From assembly GCF_003007785.1 (NCBI RefSeq), contig NZ_PXOH01000021.1, forward strand, positions 19,445 to 83,444: a stretch of DNA of 64,000 nucleotides. Direction: 5' to 3'. Below the pieces are notes generated by a model that was not told the DNA's origin, did not search any database, and worked only from the letters and a program-made list of their open reading frames with translations. Below, one piece after another: positions 35,891 through 44,561 of this stretch (position 1 is the stretch's first letter; every line of letters begins with the position of its first letter). Origin of the DNA: Aphanothece hegewaldii CCALA 016. Lineage in GTDB: Bacteria > Cyanobacteriota > Cyanobacteriia > Cyanobacteriales > Microcystaceae. Position numbers and translations under genes: made by a program.

Positions 35891-37723
35891 ATGCAAACAC
35901 AATACTCTACCTTAGTCGATCTTCTACGCTACAGATCCCATGAACAAGCCGAACAAATTGCTTATCGTTTCTTACAAGATGGCGAAACGGAAAAAACAGC
36001 CATAACCTATCAAGAATTGGATCGACAAGCAAGAGCGATCGCAGTTAAACTCAAAACACTCAACCCAATTAGCCCAACAGCCGTTATTATTTATCCCTAT
36101 GAAGCAGGTTTAGAATTTATTGCCGCGTTTTTTGGCTGTTTGTATGGGGATGTTATTGCGGTTCCCTGTCATCCTCCGATGAACCGTCATGCTTATTATG
36201 ATCTACAACTTCGTCTAGCATCTTCTCAAGCAAAAGTTATCCTCACACACAAAAGCTTACTCTCTAAATTACAAAGTCAACTCACTTCACCTGATATTCA
36301 TTGGTTAGTTACCGATGATTTATCTTTAGATATAGCTTCAAACTGGACACAACCTAATATTAATTCTGATACGATCGCTTTTTTACAATATACCTCTGGC
36401 TCAACGGGACAACCTAAAGGCGTAATGATTACTCATGATTGTATAATGCACAATCAGCAAATGTTAAAACAGGCTTTTGGACACAATGAAACATCCGTCG
36501 GTGTGGGTTGGTTACCTTTATTTCATGATATGGGACTCATTGGCAATGTGATCCAAGCTTTGTATGTCGGTCGTCCTTCGATTTTTATGTCGCCTGTTGC
36601 GTTTATTCAAAAACCTATACGCTGGTTACAAGCCATCTCACAGTACAAAGCTACTACCAGTGGCGCACCGAATTTCGCTTTCGACTTGTTGTGTCGTCAC
36701 GTAAAAAGCGAACAGCGATCCCGTCTTGATCTTAGCAGTTGGGATGTAGCTTTCTCTGGGGCTGAACCGATACGAGTTGAGACAATGGATCGATTTTATG
36801 AGTTTTTTTCGCCTTGTGGGTTTCGTCGAGAAGCTTTTTATCCTTGTTATGGGATGGCAGAAGCTACGTTATTAATTTCGGGTGGTCAAAAAAATGAATT
36901 ACCGGTAATTAAATATGTTAATGAAGCAGCCATAGAAGAAAATAAAGTAATAACATCTAACCTAGAAAAGAAAGGTTATCGAGTAATGGTAAGTTGTGGC
37001 CAAGCATGGCTAGATGAAAAAATTATTATTGTTGATCCTCATACTTTAATACCCGTTAAAGAAAACCAAATCGGCGAAATTTGGGTATCGGGTTTAGGTT
37101 TAGGAAAAGGTTACTGGAATGAACCTGAAAAAACTGCTAATACGTTTCATGCTTATACAAAAGATACTCGTGAGGGGCCATTTTTGCGGACAGGAGATTT
37201 AGGCTTTTTACAAAATAAGGAATTATTTATTACAGGTCGTCTTAATGATGTATTAGTCTTCTGGGGTTTTAACCATTATCCCCAACATATCGAAGAAACT
37301 GTCGAAAATTCTCACCCTGCATTTAGAAAAAACTGTAACGCTGCTTTTAGTGTAGAAGTAGAAGGAGAAGATAGACTTGTTATTGTGCAAGAAGTAGAAC
37401 GAACCTATCGACAATCTATCGTAATTGATGATCTTATTGAGTCAGTAAGATGGGCAGTTTTCGATAAACATTTTGTTGATATATACGCTTTTATTTTAAT
37501 CAAAACGGGTAGTATTCCCAAAACTTCTAGCGGCAAAATTCAACGTCATTTGTGTAAAACTAAGTTTCTTGATGGTAGTTTAGATACTGTTGGTGAGTGG
37601 TATTCTCCGCCAAATAACGCAACTGATATGACTTCGATTTTAAAACGCTATTTTAACCCGAAGACACACCTTAAAAGGTATTTAAAGCTTGCTAGAGGTA
37701 AGATTAGACGGCTATTCCTATGA
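35891..37723 (+). CDS. Fatty acyl-AMP ligase (FAAL)
   Basis: This 610-residue adenylate-forming enzyme activates fatty acids as acyl-AMP for transfer to an acyl carrier protein or other acceptor, rather than to CoA. The AMP-binding P-loop is LQYTSGSTGQPKGVMITH at about 165-182. GWLPLFHDMGLIGN, CYGMAEATLL and RTGDLGFL are family motifs, and the catalytic lysine lies in PKTSSGKIQRH near 561. No carrier domain is fused. It overlaps the glycosyltransferase gene by four bases (ATGA). The frame extends upstream into the regulator gene, but the ATG at 35891 is the natural start. Confidence 0.88.
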   Translation: MQTQYSTLVDLLRYRSHEQAEQIAYRFLQDGETEKTAITYQELDRQARAIAVKLKTLNPISPTAVIIYPYEAGLEFIAAFFGCLYGDVIAVPCHPPMNRHAYYDLQLRLASSQAKVILTHKSLLSKLQSQLTSPDIHWLVTDDLSLDIASNWTQPNINSDTIAFLQYTSGSTGQPKGVMITHDCIMHNQQMLKQAFGHNETSVGVGWLPLFHDMGLIGNVIQALYVGRPSIFMSPVAFIQKPIRWLQAISQYKATTSGAPNFAFDLLCRHVKSEQRSRLDLSSWDVAFSGAEPIRVETMDRFYEFFSPCGFRREAFYPCYGMAEATLLISGGQKNELPVIKYVNEAAIEENKVITSNLEKKGYRVMVSCGQAWLDEKIIIVDPHTLIPVKENQIGEIWVSGLGLGKGYWNEPEKTANTFHAYTKDTREGPFLRTGDLGFLQNKELFITGRLNDVLVFWGFNHYPQHIEETVENSHPAFRKNCNAAFSVEVEGEDRLVIVQEVERTYRQSIVIDDLIESVRWAVFDKHFVDIYAFILIKTGSIPKTSSGKIQRHLCKTKFLDGSLDTVGEWYSPPNNATDMTSILKRYFNPKTHLKRYLKLARGKIRRLFL

Positions 37724-38955
37724 AAATTGCAATCATTAGTTCTGGGTTTCTTCCTGTGGTTGATGGAGTGACAGTTACTCAACTTTATCGACTGCAAAAA
37801 TTGAGTGAATATGGACATCAAGTTATATTATTCTGTCCTGACTATAGTTCACTAGCTACAGTTTATCCTAACTGGAAAGATTATACGGGTCAGATTTATT
37901 CTGGTGTTAAGATTATTAATCTTCCAAGTACACCATTTGCTGGCTTAGATTTCGAGCGAAATGTTAGTCAATCATCATATAAAATTGTTTTGGACGAGTT
38001 AGAAAAATTTCGACCTGATGTCATTCATATTGATGAACCCGAACGTTTATGGCTAGGTTTTTTTAAAGTTCCAAGTATTGATTATGCTAAACGAATTGGT
38101 ACTCCCTGCATTAGTTTTTTCCATACCAATTTTGTTGAATATTTAGAAGATTATTTACCGCTTCCATTTCCTTTAATTAGTGGTTTACAATTTATTATGA
38201 AACGTCATCGGCGAAGTATTTATAATTCTTATGATGCGACACTTGTTTCTAGTCGTGTGACGGCAGATCAGTTAGTCAAAACGGGTGTAAAAAATATTAG
38301 ATACGGACAGTTTTTAGGAATTGATCAAAAGGGTTTTTCTGCGGTTGTTAAAGATCTTAACTTTTTCGAGAATAAATATAATCTTTCGGGACTATCCAAG
38401 AAAACTAAGCTAATTTTTTTAGGTCGTCTAACTCCTGATAAAAATTGGACATTTACCTTAGATGCTTTATCTAAATTTGCAGAAAATATCGATTTTGATA
38501 AACTTGCTTTGATTATTGCAGGTGATGGAGAATTAAAAGAAGAAATTTCTACTAAATTAAATCAACTTACGCCAAATGTTTACTTTTTAGGTCGGATTCA
38601 TCCTAATGATATTCCCGAACTTTTAGTAAATAGTGATATTCATGTTACAACATCAGAAAAAGAAACAACAGGATTGACAGTTTTAGAAGCATTTGCCGCA
38701 GGAATACCAGTTATTGCGCCTCGTGCAGGTGGCTTTATTGATAATGTTAAAAATAATGAAACTGGATTTTTATATAATCGTGGTGATGCTGAAGATTTTG
38801 TGAAAAAGCTTAATTTATTGATTGAAAATAAAGCTTTACGAGAGGAAATGGCAAAGAAATCCAAAGAAAGTGTTATTGATTTTAGTTGGGAAAAAGCGGT
38901 TAAAAATTTATTGAAGGTTTGGGAAGGTGAAATAACTAAGAAATTAAATAAGTAG
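37720..38955 (+). CDS. Glycosyltransferase family 4 protein
   Basis: The 411-residue GT-B fold enzyme has an N-terminal acceptor domain beginning SSGFLPVVDGVTVTQLYRL. Its C-terminal donor domain contains FLGRLTPDKNW, IIAGDGEL, and the ETTGLTVLEAFAAGIPVIAPRAGG type of nucleotide-sugar-binding segment. It resembles sulfolipid and glucolipid synthases of the SqdX/MgdA class. Its start overlaps the FAAL stop, so the two products are made together. They may build an acylated glycoside or an unusual glycolipid. The acceptor is unknown. Confidence 0.87.
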   Translation: MKIAIISSGFLPVVDGVTVTQLYRLQKLSEYGHQVILFCPDYSSLATVYPNWKDYTGQIYSGVKIINLPSTPFAGLDFERNVSQSSYKIVLDELEKFRPDVIHIDEPERLWLGFFKVPSIDYAKRIGTPCISFFHTNFVEYLEDYLPLPFPLISGLQFIMKRHRRSIYNSYDATLVSSRVTADQLVKTGVKNIRYGQFLGIDQKGFSAVVKDLNFFENKYNLSGLSKKTKLIFLGRLTPDKNWTFTLDALSKFAENIDFDKLALIIAGDGELKEEISTKLNQLTPNVYFLGRIHPNDIPELLVNSDIHVTTSEKETTGLTVLEAFAAGIPVIAPRAGGFIDNVKNNETGFLYNRGDAEDFVKKLNLLIENKALREEMAKKSKESVIDFSWEKAVKNLLKVWEGEITKKLNK

Positions 38956-39046
38956 TTTTTTTAACTCTTTAATGTGCTGATCTACTGTTTACAGAAATTA
39001 TTCTCTCATGTTACGCTTGACGTAATTCATAATATGTAACGGCAGA

Positions 39047-39331
39047 ATGCGCCCGAAATATAAAGACAAACGAACAGAGCGATTTGCAACTGGCGGACGA
39101 GTCAGGGAATTTCAATCTTTTGAAAGGCAAGCGTACAAGCGTTTAGAAATTTTAGAGGCGGCCCCCAATATAGAAGCTTTAATGCTGCTACCAAGTAATC
39201 ATTTTGAAGCTTTAGGAGGCTCACGCATGGGTCAATACAGCATTCGTATCAATAAGCAATGGCGTATTTGTTTTGAATGGTTGGAAGAACAAGAACAGCC
39301 TTTTAATATAGAAATTGTTGATTATCACTAA
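39047..39331 (+). CDS. higB: HigB-type toxin (RelE superfamily)
   Basis: The 94-residue basic protein has the HigB pattern: KDKRTERFATGGRVREF near the N terminus, LEALGGSRMGQYSIRINKQWRICFEW-like residues at about 58-80 (the start here reads FEALGG), and an acidic ending. The family cleaves mRNA on the ribosome. The antitoxin gene follows after 13 bases, giving the reversed toxin-first order typical of higBA. A start at ATG 39047 gives a normal length. Confidence 0.9.
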   Translation: MRPKYKDKRTERFATGGRVREFQSFERQAYKRLEILEAAPNIEALMLLPSNHFEALGGSRMGQYSIRINKQWRICFEWLEEQEQPFNIEIVDYH

Positions 39332-39344
39332 AGAGAAAGATTTT

Positions 39345-39656
39345 ATGGTACGTCCTGCTATTCACCCTGGAGAAATACTTGCTGATGAACTGCAAGAACT
39401 TGACATGAGTGCTGCTGAATTAGCGCGTCTGCTTCATGTTCCAACAAACCGTATTACTCAGATTTTAAATGGAAAACGGTCTATTACTGCCGATACTGCT
39501 TTGCGTTTGGGACAATGGTTTAGTACGGGCCCTGAATTATGGCTCAATCTACAAAAATCATATGAACTTCGTTTAGCTCAACAAGAAAAAGGTGAGGAAA
39601 TTCAAAAAATTATTCAACCTCGTATAAGACAAGAAAAACAATCTATACACATCTAG
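39345..39656 (+). CDS. higA: HigA-type antitoxin (XRE family)
   Basis: The 103-residue protein has a helix-turn-helix with MSAAELARLLHVPTNRITQI at about 21-40 and the HigA phrase RPAIHPGEILADELQELDM at the N terminus. It neutralises HigB and represses the operon. The ATG at 39345 is chosen over an upstream TTG because it gives the family N terminus. Confidence 0.92.
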   Translation: MVRPAIHPGEILADELQELDMSAAELARLLHVPTNRITQILNGKRSITADTALRLGQWFSTGPELWLNLQKSYELRLAQQEKGEEIQKIIQPRIRQEKQSIHI

Positions 39657-39689
39657 TTAAAATATTTGAGTAAAACTTTAAAATTGTCC

Positions 39690-40799
39690 TTATATTCTAC
39701 TTCTTTTGTGACTGCGAAAATAACTAACCGCTATAGTAACAACAGTAATCGGAATCACAAAAAAGGTCATAACTTGACTAAACATCGGTAGTTGTGAATG
39801 ATTCGTTGATTGCAAAATTAAATAAGCCGTATAAACAACGTAATAAAATAAAAATAAAATCCCTTCCCAACGTGAAATCGATCGACCCGATGAAAAAATG
39901 GGTAAACAAGCGATCGCCACCGCAATCATTACGGGAACATCAAACCTTAAGGCGGCATCTGATACATTAATACCATTGGCTGAAACCACCGCCGATAAAC
40001 CTAAAACTGCCAAAATATTAAAAATATTACTCCCAACAACATTACCGACGGCAATATCCTGTTCACCTTTGAAACTCGCTATTACAGAACTCGCTAACTC
40101 AGGTAAAGAGGTTCCCGCAGCAACGATCGTTAAACCAATCACCAAATCACTAACCCCTATTGCTTTAGCAATAGAAATCGAACTATCGATCAAAAATTGA
40201 GAACCTAAAACCAGCAAAACTAAACCAGCTAGAATTAAAGCAATATTAATTATTATTTGTTGAGGTGTGAGGCGTTGTCTTTGATTTCCATTTTCCGAAT
40301 CTTCTAAAGCACTAGCGATAGCTTGTCTGCGACCTTCATAAATTTGAAAAGCCGTATAAAGAACCCCTAAAATAAATAAAATAATTCCATCAACGCGGCT
40401 AATTTTACCATCAGCACCAAACATTAGTGCCAAAACAGATACCCCAATCATAATCGGAACATCAATACGAATTAGCTGATTAGCAACCATCATTGGCGCA
40501 ATAATCGCCGCTATCCCTAAAATTGCTAAAACATTAAAAATATTACTGCCAACTACATTACCTAATGCAATATCCGCATTACCCGCTAAACCTGATTGAA
40601 TACTAACAGCCATTTCAGGGGAACTTGTACCATAAGCGACAATTGTTAGACCAACAATCAACGGAGAAATACCCATACGAGTAGCAACATCTGACGCTCC
40701 TCGAACTAAAAGTTCTGCCCCCACCACCAGTAAAACTAAGCCAGCTAAAAGCAGAAGGATTACAGTAATATTCATTGTCAGGAAGTTATGATAGTTCAC
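39690..40799 (-). CDS. Calcium/sodium antiporter (CaCA family, YrbG-like)
   Basis: The 369-residue membrane protein has about ten helices and the two inverted alpha repeats of cation/Ca2+ exchangers. The first has YGTSSPEMAVS with ALGNVVGSNIFNVLAILG; the second has AAGTSLPELASS with AVGNVVGSNIFNILAVLG. The acidic residues in the PE motifs bind calcium. It would extrude Ca2+ in exchange for Na+ or H+. An ATG at 40775 (MNITVI) is an equally good start. It converges with higA. Confidence 0.92.
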   Translation of the reverse strand: MNYHNFLTMNITVILLLLAGLVLLVVGAELLVRGASDVATRMGISPLIVGLTIVAYGTSSPEMAVSIQSGLAGNADIALGNVVGSNIFNVLAILGIAAIIAPMMVANQLIRIDVPIMIGVSVLALMFGADGKISRVDGIILFILGVLYTAFQIYEGRRQAIASALEDSENGNQRQRLTPQQIIINIALILAGLVLLVLGSQFLIDSSISIAKAIGVSDLVIGLTIVAAGTSLPELASSVIASFKGEQDIAVGNVVGSNIFNILAVLGLSAVVSANGINVSDAALRFDVPVMIAVAIACLPIFSSGRSISRWEGILFLFYYVVYTAYLILQSTNHSQLPMFSQVMTFFVIPITVVTIAVSYFRSHKRSRI

Positions 40800-40949
40800 T
40801 TTTCTAAGCTTAACCTGATTTAAGCAAGATTTTTGGTCATTGATTCAAGTAGCGATCAATCAATGTTTCAAAACTATCACCAATAATCAATCAAATTTCC
40901 ATGATCAGTGTATATTTAATTTTGGCTGCGTATAAAAGATGAAGCAACG

Positions 40950-41282
40950 GTGAAATATTTTTTCTTGTCAGAGGGATGGATTGTTGGGCGAGTCTGGGAG
41001 TTTGGCGGCCTATGGGATACAAACGCCTGGCGCCGTCAACCGAAGATTCAGCGTCTAAATATCGGTATTGTAGAACGTGAGGAGATTCTCTGGCTGTACG
41101 AAGTTGAAGAAGCTGTTCTCATGTTAGAAGTGGCACCAGGAAATACAGTAGCGGATACTGTACCTACAATTGGCCAAGTCGTTCTAAGGCGGCTAATGAG
41201 CGCAGAGCAAGTGATAGAACGCTTAAGAGACGCTGATGAAATGATGCACCGCGATCGCTCAAACCTAAAATCTAACCCCTAA
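40950..41282 (+). CDS. Conserved cyanobacterial hypothetical protein upstream of psbB
   Basis: The 110-residue protein opens with SEGWIVGRVWEFGGLWD, a pattern that I associate with a conserved cyanobacterial family of unknown function. No catalytic motif is seen. It starts with GTG at 40950. It reads toward psbB with a 195-base spacer, enough for psbB to have its own promoter, so co-transcription is uncertain. Acidic and Val/Leu-rich beta strands suggest a small soluble domain. Confidence 0.7.
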   Translation: MKYFFLSEGWIVGRVWEFGGLWDTNAWRRQPKIQRLNIGIVEREEILWLYEVEEAVLMLEVAPGNTVADTVPTIGQVVLRRLMSAEQVIERLRDADEMMHRDRSNLKSNP

Positions 41283-41477
41283 AAAATCTTTTCCCTTGAA
41301 TTTCTCTCTAATAATAGTTACACTTCTTTAAAATAAATTTCCTTTTCAAGAGATAATGTAGTGTGGTTAAGTCTTTTCTCTTTCATAGTGAGAAGAGTTA
41401 ATCCTATTACTGATCACTATATGAGAGAAAAAACGTTTAAATTAGATCTTGATTGTCAAATAGGAGGAGCGTAGTCA

Positions 41478-43001
41478 ATGGGACTACCTTGGTATCGAGT
41501 TCACACAGTTGTTTTAAATGATCCAGGACGGCTGATCTCCGTTCACCTGATGCACACAGCTTTGGTCGCTGGTTGGGCGGGATCGATGGCTCTCTATGAG
41601 TTAGCGGTCTTTGATCCCAGTGATGCAGTATTAAACCCCATGTGGCGGCAAGGTATGTTCGTGCTGCCCTTTATGGCACGTCTCGGCGTGACCGGTTCTT
41701 GGGGTGGCTGGAGCGTCACAGGTGAAAATAATGTTGATCCTGGTTTCTGGTCTTTTGAAGGCGTTGCCGCAGCGCACATCGTATTATCTGGTTTATTGTT
41801 CCTAGCTGCTGTATGGCACTGGGTTTATTGGGATCTAGAACTCTTCACCGATCCCCGTACTGGCGAGCCCGCCCTTGACTTACCCAAAATGTTTGGGATT
41901 CACCTGTTCTTATCTGGTTTACTTTGCTTCGGTTTCGGTGCTTTCCACTTAACTGGACTCTGGGGACCTGGAATGTGGGTATCTGATCCCTATGGTGTAA
42001 CAGGTCATGTACAAGCGGTTGCGCCATCATGGGGGCCAGAAGGCTTTGATCCGTTTAATCCAGGCGGCGTTGTAGCCCATCACATCGCAGCAGGAATTGT
42101 CGGTATTATCGCTGGTCTATTCCACTTGACGGTAAGACCCCCAGAACGGCTCTATAAAGCCTTGAGAATGGGGAACATTGAAACCGTTTTATCTAGCAGT
42201 ATTGCGGCTGTTTTCTTTGCGGCTTTTGTTGTTGCTGGTACCATGTGGTATGGCAACGCAACCACCCCTATAGAACTTTTTGGCCCAACCCGTTATCAGT
42301 GGGATAGTAATTATTTCCAACAAGAGATTCAACGTCGTGTAGACGCTAGTGTTGCTTCTGGAGATAGTGTCGCCGCCGCTTGGGAAAAAATTCCTGAAAA
42401 GCTTGCTTTCTATGACTATGTTGGTAATAGCCCCGCTAAAGGTGGTTTATTCCGCGTTGGTATGATGGATAGCGGTGATGGAATTGCCAAAACTTGGTTA
42501 GGACACCCCATTTTTAAAGATAAAGAAGGCCGTGAATTATTCGTTCGTCGGATGCCTAATTTCTTTGAAACCTTCCCCATCGTTCTAAGTGATGCTGATG
42601 GTGTTGTCCGTGCCGATGTCCCCTTCCGTCGTGCTGAATCTAAACTCAGCTTTGAACAAACTGGTTTATCTGCAACCTTCTATGGTGGTTCTCTAGACGG
42701 TCAAACCTTTACAGATCCGGGCGCAGTTAAACAAATTGCTCGTCGCGCTCAGTTGGGTGAAGCGTTTGATTTTGACCGGGAAACCCTCAAATCTGACGGT
42801 GTATTCCGTACCAGTCCTAGAGGTTGGTTTACGTTTGGTCATGCTTGTTTTGCTCTGTTGTTCTTCTTTGGTCATATTTGGCATGGTTCACGGACTCTGT
42901 ACCGTGATGTATTTGCGGGTATCGATCCAGATCTCGGCGAACAAATTGAGTTTGGTTTATTCCAAAAATTGGGTGACGTAAGCACTCGTAAAGAAGGCTA
43001 A
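41478..43001 (+). CDS. psbB: Photosystem II CP47 reaction centre protein
   Basis: The 507-residue thylakoid protein binds antenna chlorophylls through histidines in its six helices and surrounds the D2 side of photosystem II. The N terminus [18 protein letters not shown] and the large lumenal loop between helices 5 and 6 (about 255-450) are diagnostic. Many helix histidines are visible, for example in [24 protein letters not shown] and [10 protein letters not shown] segments. GGAGG precedes the ATG by ten bases. A terminator follows at once and psbT, often next to psbB, is not here. Confidence 0.98.
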   Translation: MGLPWYRVHTVVLNDPGRLISVHLMHTALVAGWAGSMALYELAVFDPSDAVLNPMWRQGMFVLPFMARLGVTGSWGGWSVTGENNVDPGFWSFEGVAAAHIVLSGLLFLAAVWHWVYWDLELFTDPRTGEPALDLPKMFGIHLFLSGLLCFGFGAFHLTGLWGPGMWVSDPYGVTGHVQAVAPSWGPEGFDPFNPGGVVAHHIAAGIVGIIAGLFHLTVRPPERLYKALRMGNIETVLSSSIAAVFFAAFVVAGTMWYGNATTPIELFGPTRYQWDSNYFQQEIQRRVDASVASGDSVAAAWEKIPEKLAFYDYVGNSPAKGGLFRVGMMDSGDGIAKTWLGHPIFKDKEGRELFVRRMPNFFETFPIVLSDADGVVRADVPFRRAESKLSFEQTGLSATFYGGSLDGQTFTDPGAVKQIARRAQLGEAFDFDRETLKSDGVFRTSPRGWFTFGHACFALLFFFGHIWHGSRTLYRDVFAGIDPDLGEQIEFGLFQKLGDVSTRKEG

Positions 43002-43033
43002 TCTTAGCTCGTCTTTATTAATTATTGTCGAAG

Positions 43034-43057
43034 CGGGGGTTAAGGCTCCCGTTTTTT
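43034..43057 (+). terminator. Rho-independent terminator after psbB
   Basis: CGGGGG (43034-43039) pairs with CTCCCG (43046-43051), with one G-T pair and a 6-base loop, followed by TTTTTT. It lies 33 bases after the psbB stop, so the transcript probably carries psbB alone at its 3' end. Confidence 0.85.
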
Positions 43058-43246
43058 ATTAGTTTCATATTTCTTTAGTTAGATATAATCTCTTATTTCT
43101 GAGATAATAAATATATCCAAAGCTCGACGCAATACACCACTTTTTAAGCGTTATTATTTAAGTAAGTTGTAGCAAGTATTACTTTACTAATTTGAGTAAT
43201 AACGTTATTCTTTAGCCATTCTTGTACAATAAAGAAGACAAAATTT

Positions 43247-43465
43247 ATGACTAATTCAAATGTACAAACTTGTTCAGTATGCGGTGTACGGATTGAAAAA
43301 ATAATTGGTGGCGATCGTGTTGTTTTTGCACACGGACCAGCAGGAACACGCGCTAAACTATGGGCTAGAGTTTGTAAATTTGTCAATAATTCTCAATGTA
43401 TTAATCAAGATGAAAAGTCTATTGGTGTAGTAACAACAAACGACTACTACAAACCACTCTCATAA
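43247..43465 (+). CDS. Small cysteine-containing protein, possible zinc ribbon
   Basis: The 72-residue protein has CSVCG at about 9-13 and VCKFVNNSQC at about 43-52, four cysteines that could bind zinc or an iron-sulfur cluster. The wording between them (DRVVFAHGPAGTRAKLWARVC) suggests a conserved family of small cyanobacterial proteins, which I cannot name. An open frame also exists on the opposite strand, but the cysteine pattern favours this one. Confidence 0.7.
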   Translation: MTNSNVQTCSVCGVRIEKIIGGDRVVFAHGPAGTRAKLWARVCKFVNNSQCINQDEKSIGVVTTNDYYKPLS

Positions 43466-43497
43466 ATTAAAGATGGACTTCTAAACTTAATTATTAC

Positions 43498-43519
43498 AGG
43501 GGTTTAGTCTTTAGCCCCT
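43498..43519. terminator. Possible bidirectional terminator between convergent genes
   Basis: AGGGGTT (43498-43504) pairs with AGCCCCT (43513-43519), with one G-T pair. It lies between the stops of two convergent genes. T runs on either side are poor, so the assignment is tentative. Confidence 0.4.
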
Positions 43520-43537
43520 TGACTCATCTTTTACCGA

Positions 43538-43876
43538 TTACTCACTAACGATTCCTAAAACATTTATTACTAAATTATCCTGTCCTAGGTTGCTTACTTC
43601 GTGTATTTCCCCTGGTTCTACTACGACACAAGTACCTTTGTTTAAAGGATAATCTTTACCATCAATCCGAATTTGTCCTTCTCCAGATTCAATATAAAAA
43701 ATTTCATACATCGTATCATGTGCATGAGCGATAGCTATTTGTCCAGGAGTAAAAGTTGCTTGAGAAAAGTTAGTTATATTAGGGAATTCAAAGGGATTTA
43801 ACATTACTTTTTTTTTAATTTCTGGGTTATGAGAAACCGATTTTTCGGGTAATTCATTTAAAGTCGTAATTTTCAT
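43538..43876 (-). CDS. Cupin-domain protein
   Basis: The 112-residue single cupin barrel contains motif 1 residues in IAHAHDTMYEIFYIESGEG (about 48-66, with metal-binding His/His/Glu) and motif 2 in VVEPGEIHEVSNLG (about 86-99). Small cupins bind a metal and a small ligand, or act as isomerases or sensors; no substrate can be assigned. Its ATG lies seven bases after the ureF stop, so it is the last gene of a three-gene operon. Confidence 0.85.
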   Translation of the reverse strand: MKITTLNELPEKSVSHNPEIKKKVMLNPFEFPNITNFSQATFTPGQIAIAHAHDTMYEIFYIESGEGQIRIDGKDYPLNKGTCVVVEPGEIHEVSNLGQDNLVINVLGIVSE

Positions 43877-43883
43877 TTCTTTT

Positions 43884-44555
43884 TTAGCTTCTAAATAATC
43901 TTGTATAAAGCGTTTCGTGCTGCATACTCGCTAAAGATAAACCCCATCCCCAACCTCTTAAATCTTCGTCTTTTAATTCTAAAATATCTTGAGTAACTTG
44001 AATCAAATCATTTTGTAAATTAACTAATATTTTTTGTCCATCTGTCTGTCCTAAAGGAATTAAACGAAGTCCAGCATTAATTAAATTACTTGACCAACTT
44101 TGCAAATAACCTAATAATAACTCATGTTCTGGAATTTGCCAAATTGCTCCAGCAATACCAAAAACAACAGCATAATTACAATCTGGATAAAGTTGTGATG
44201 AAATATCTTTAATTTCGGGTTGTAATTCTGTTAATAATTTCAGTAAAGATTGTCCCATTTGCCAGCTTTGTTGTCGTAATTCTTTAGTTTCTCTTGTTGC
44301 CGATAACCATAAATTCCACTTTATTAAACCCTCTATATTATCACCTAAAAAATCATGATATGCTCGCAGCATTATGGCTGATTCTATTCTGATTGAGCCA
44401 AATTTTAAAGACTGAATAATCCATTGTTGTAACGTTTCTTTATTCGTAATAATCTCTTGACTTACTAGGGTTTCTATACCTTCTGAATAACTATATGCAC
44501 CAACGGGTAAAGTAGGGCTAGTTATTTGTAATAAATAAAGTAATTGTTTTTTCAT
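43884..44555 (-). CDS. ureF: Urease accessory protein UreF
   Basis: The 223-residue all-helical protein matches UreF: LLQITSPTLPVGAYSYSEGIE at the N terminus and WGWGLSLASMQHETLYTRLF at the C terminus. With UreD and UreG it delivers nickel to urease. The other urease genes are not in the window; scattered ure genes are common in cyanobacteria. It is encoded between a glycosyltransferase and a cupin gene, with spacings of six and seven bases, an odd functional mix. Confidence 0.93.
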   Translation of the reverse strand: MKKQLLYLLQITSPTLPVGAYSYSEGIETLVSQEIITNKETLQQWIIQSLKFGSIRIESAIMLRAYHDFLGDNIEGLIKWNLWLSATRETKELRQQSWQMGQSLLKLLTELQPEIKDISSQLYPDCNYAVVFGIAGAIWQIPEHELLLGYLQSWSSNLINAGLRLIPLGQTDGQKILVNLQNDLIQVTQDILELKDEDLRGWGWGLSLASMQHETLYTRLFRS

Positions 44556-44561
44556 GAAATA

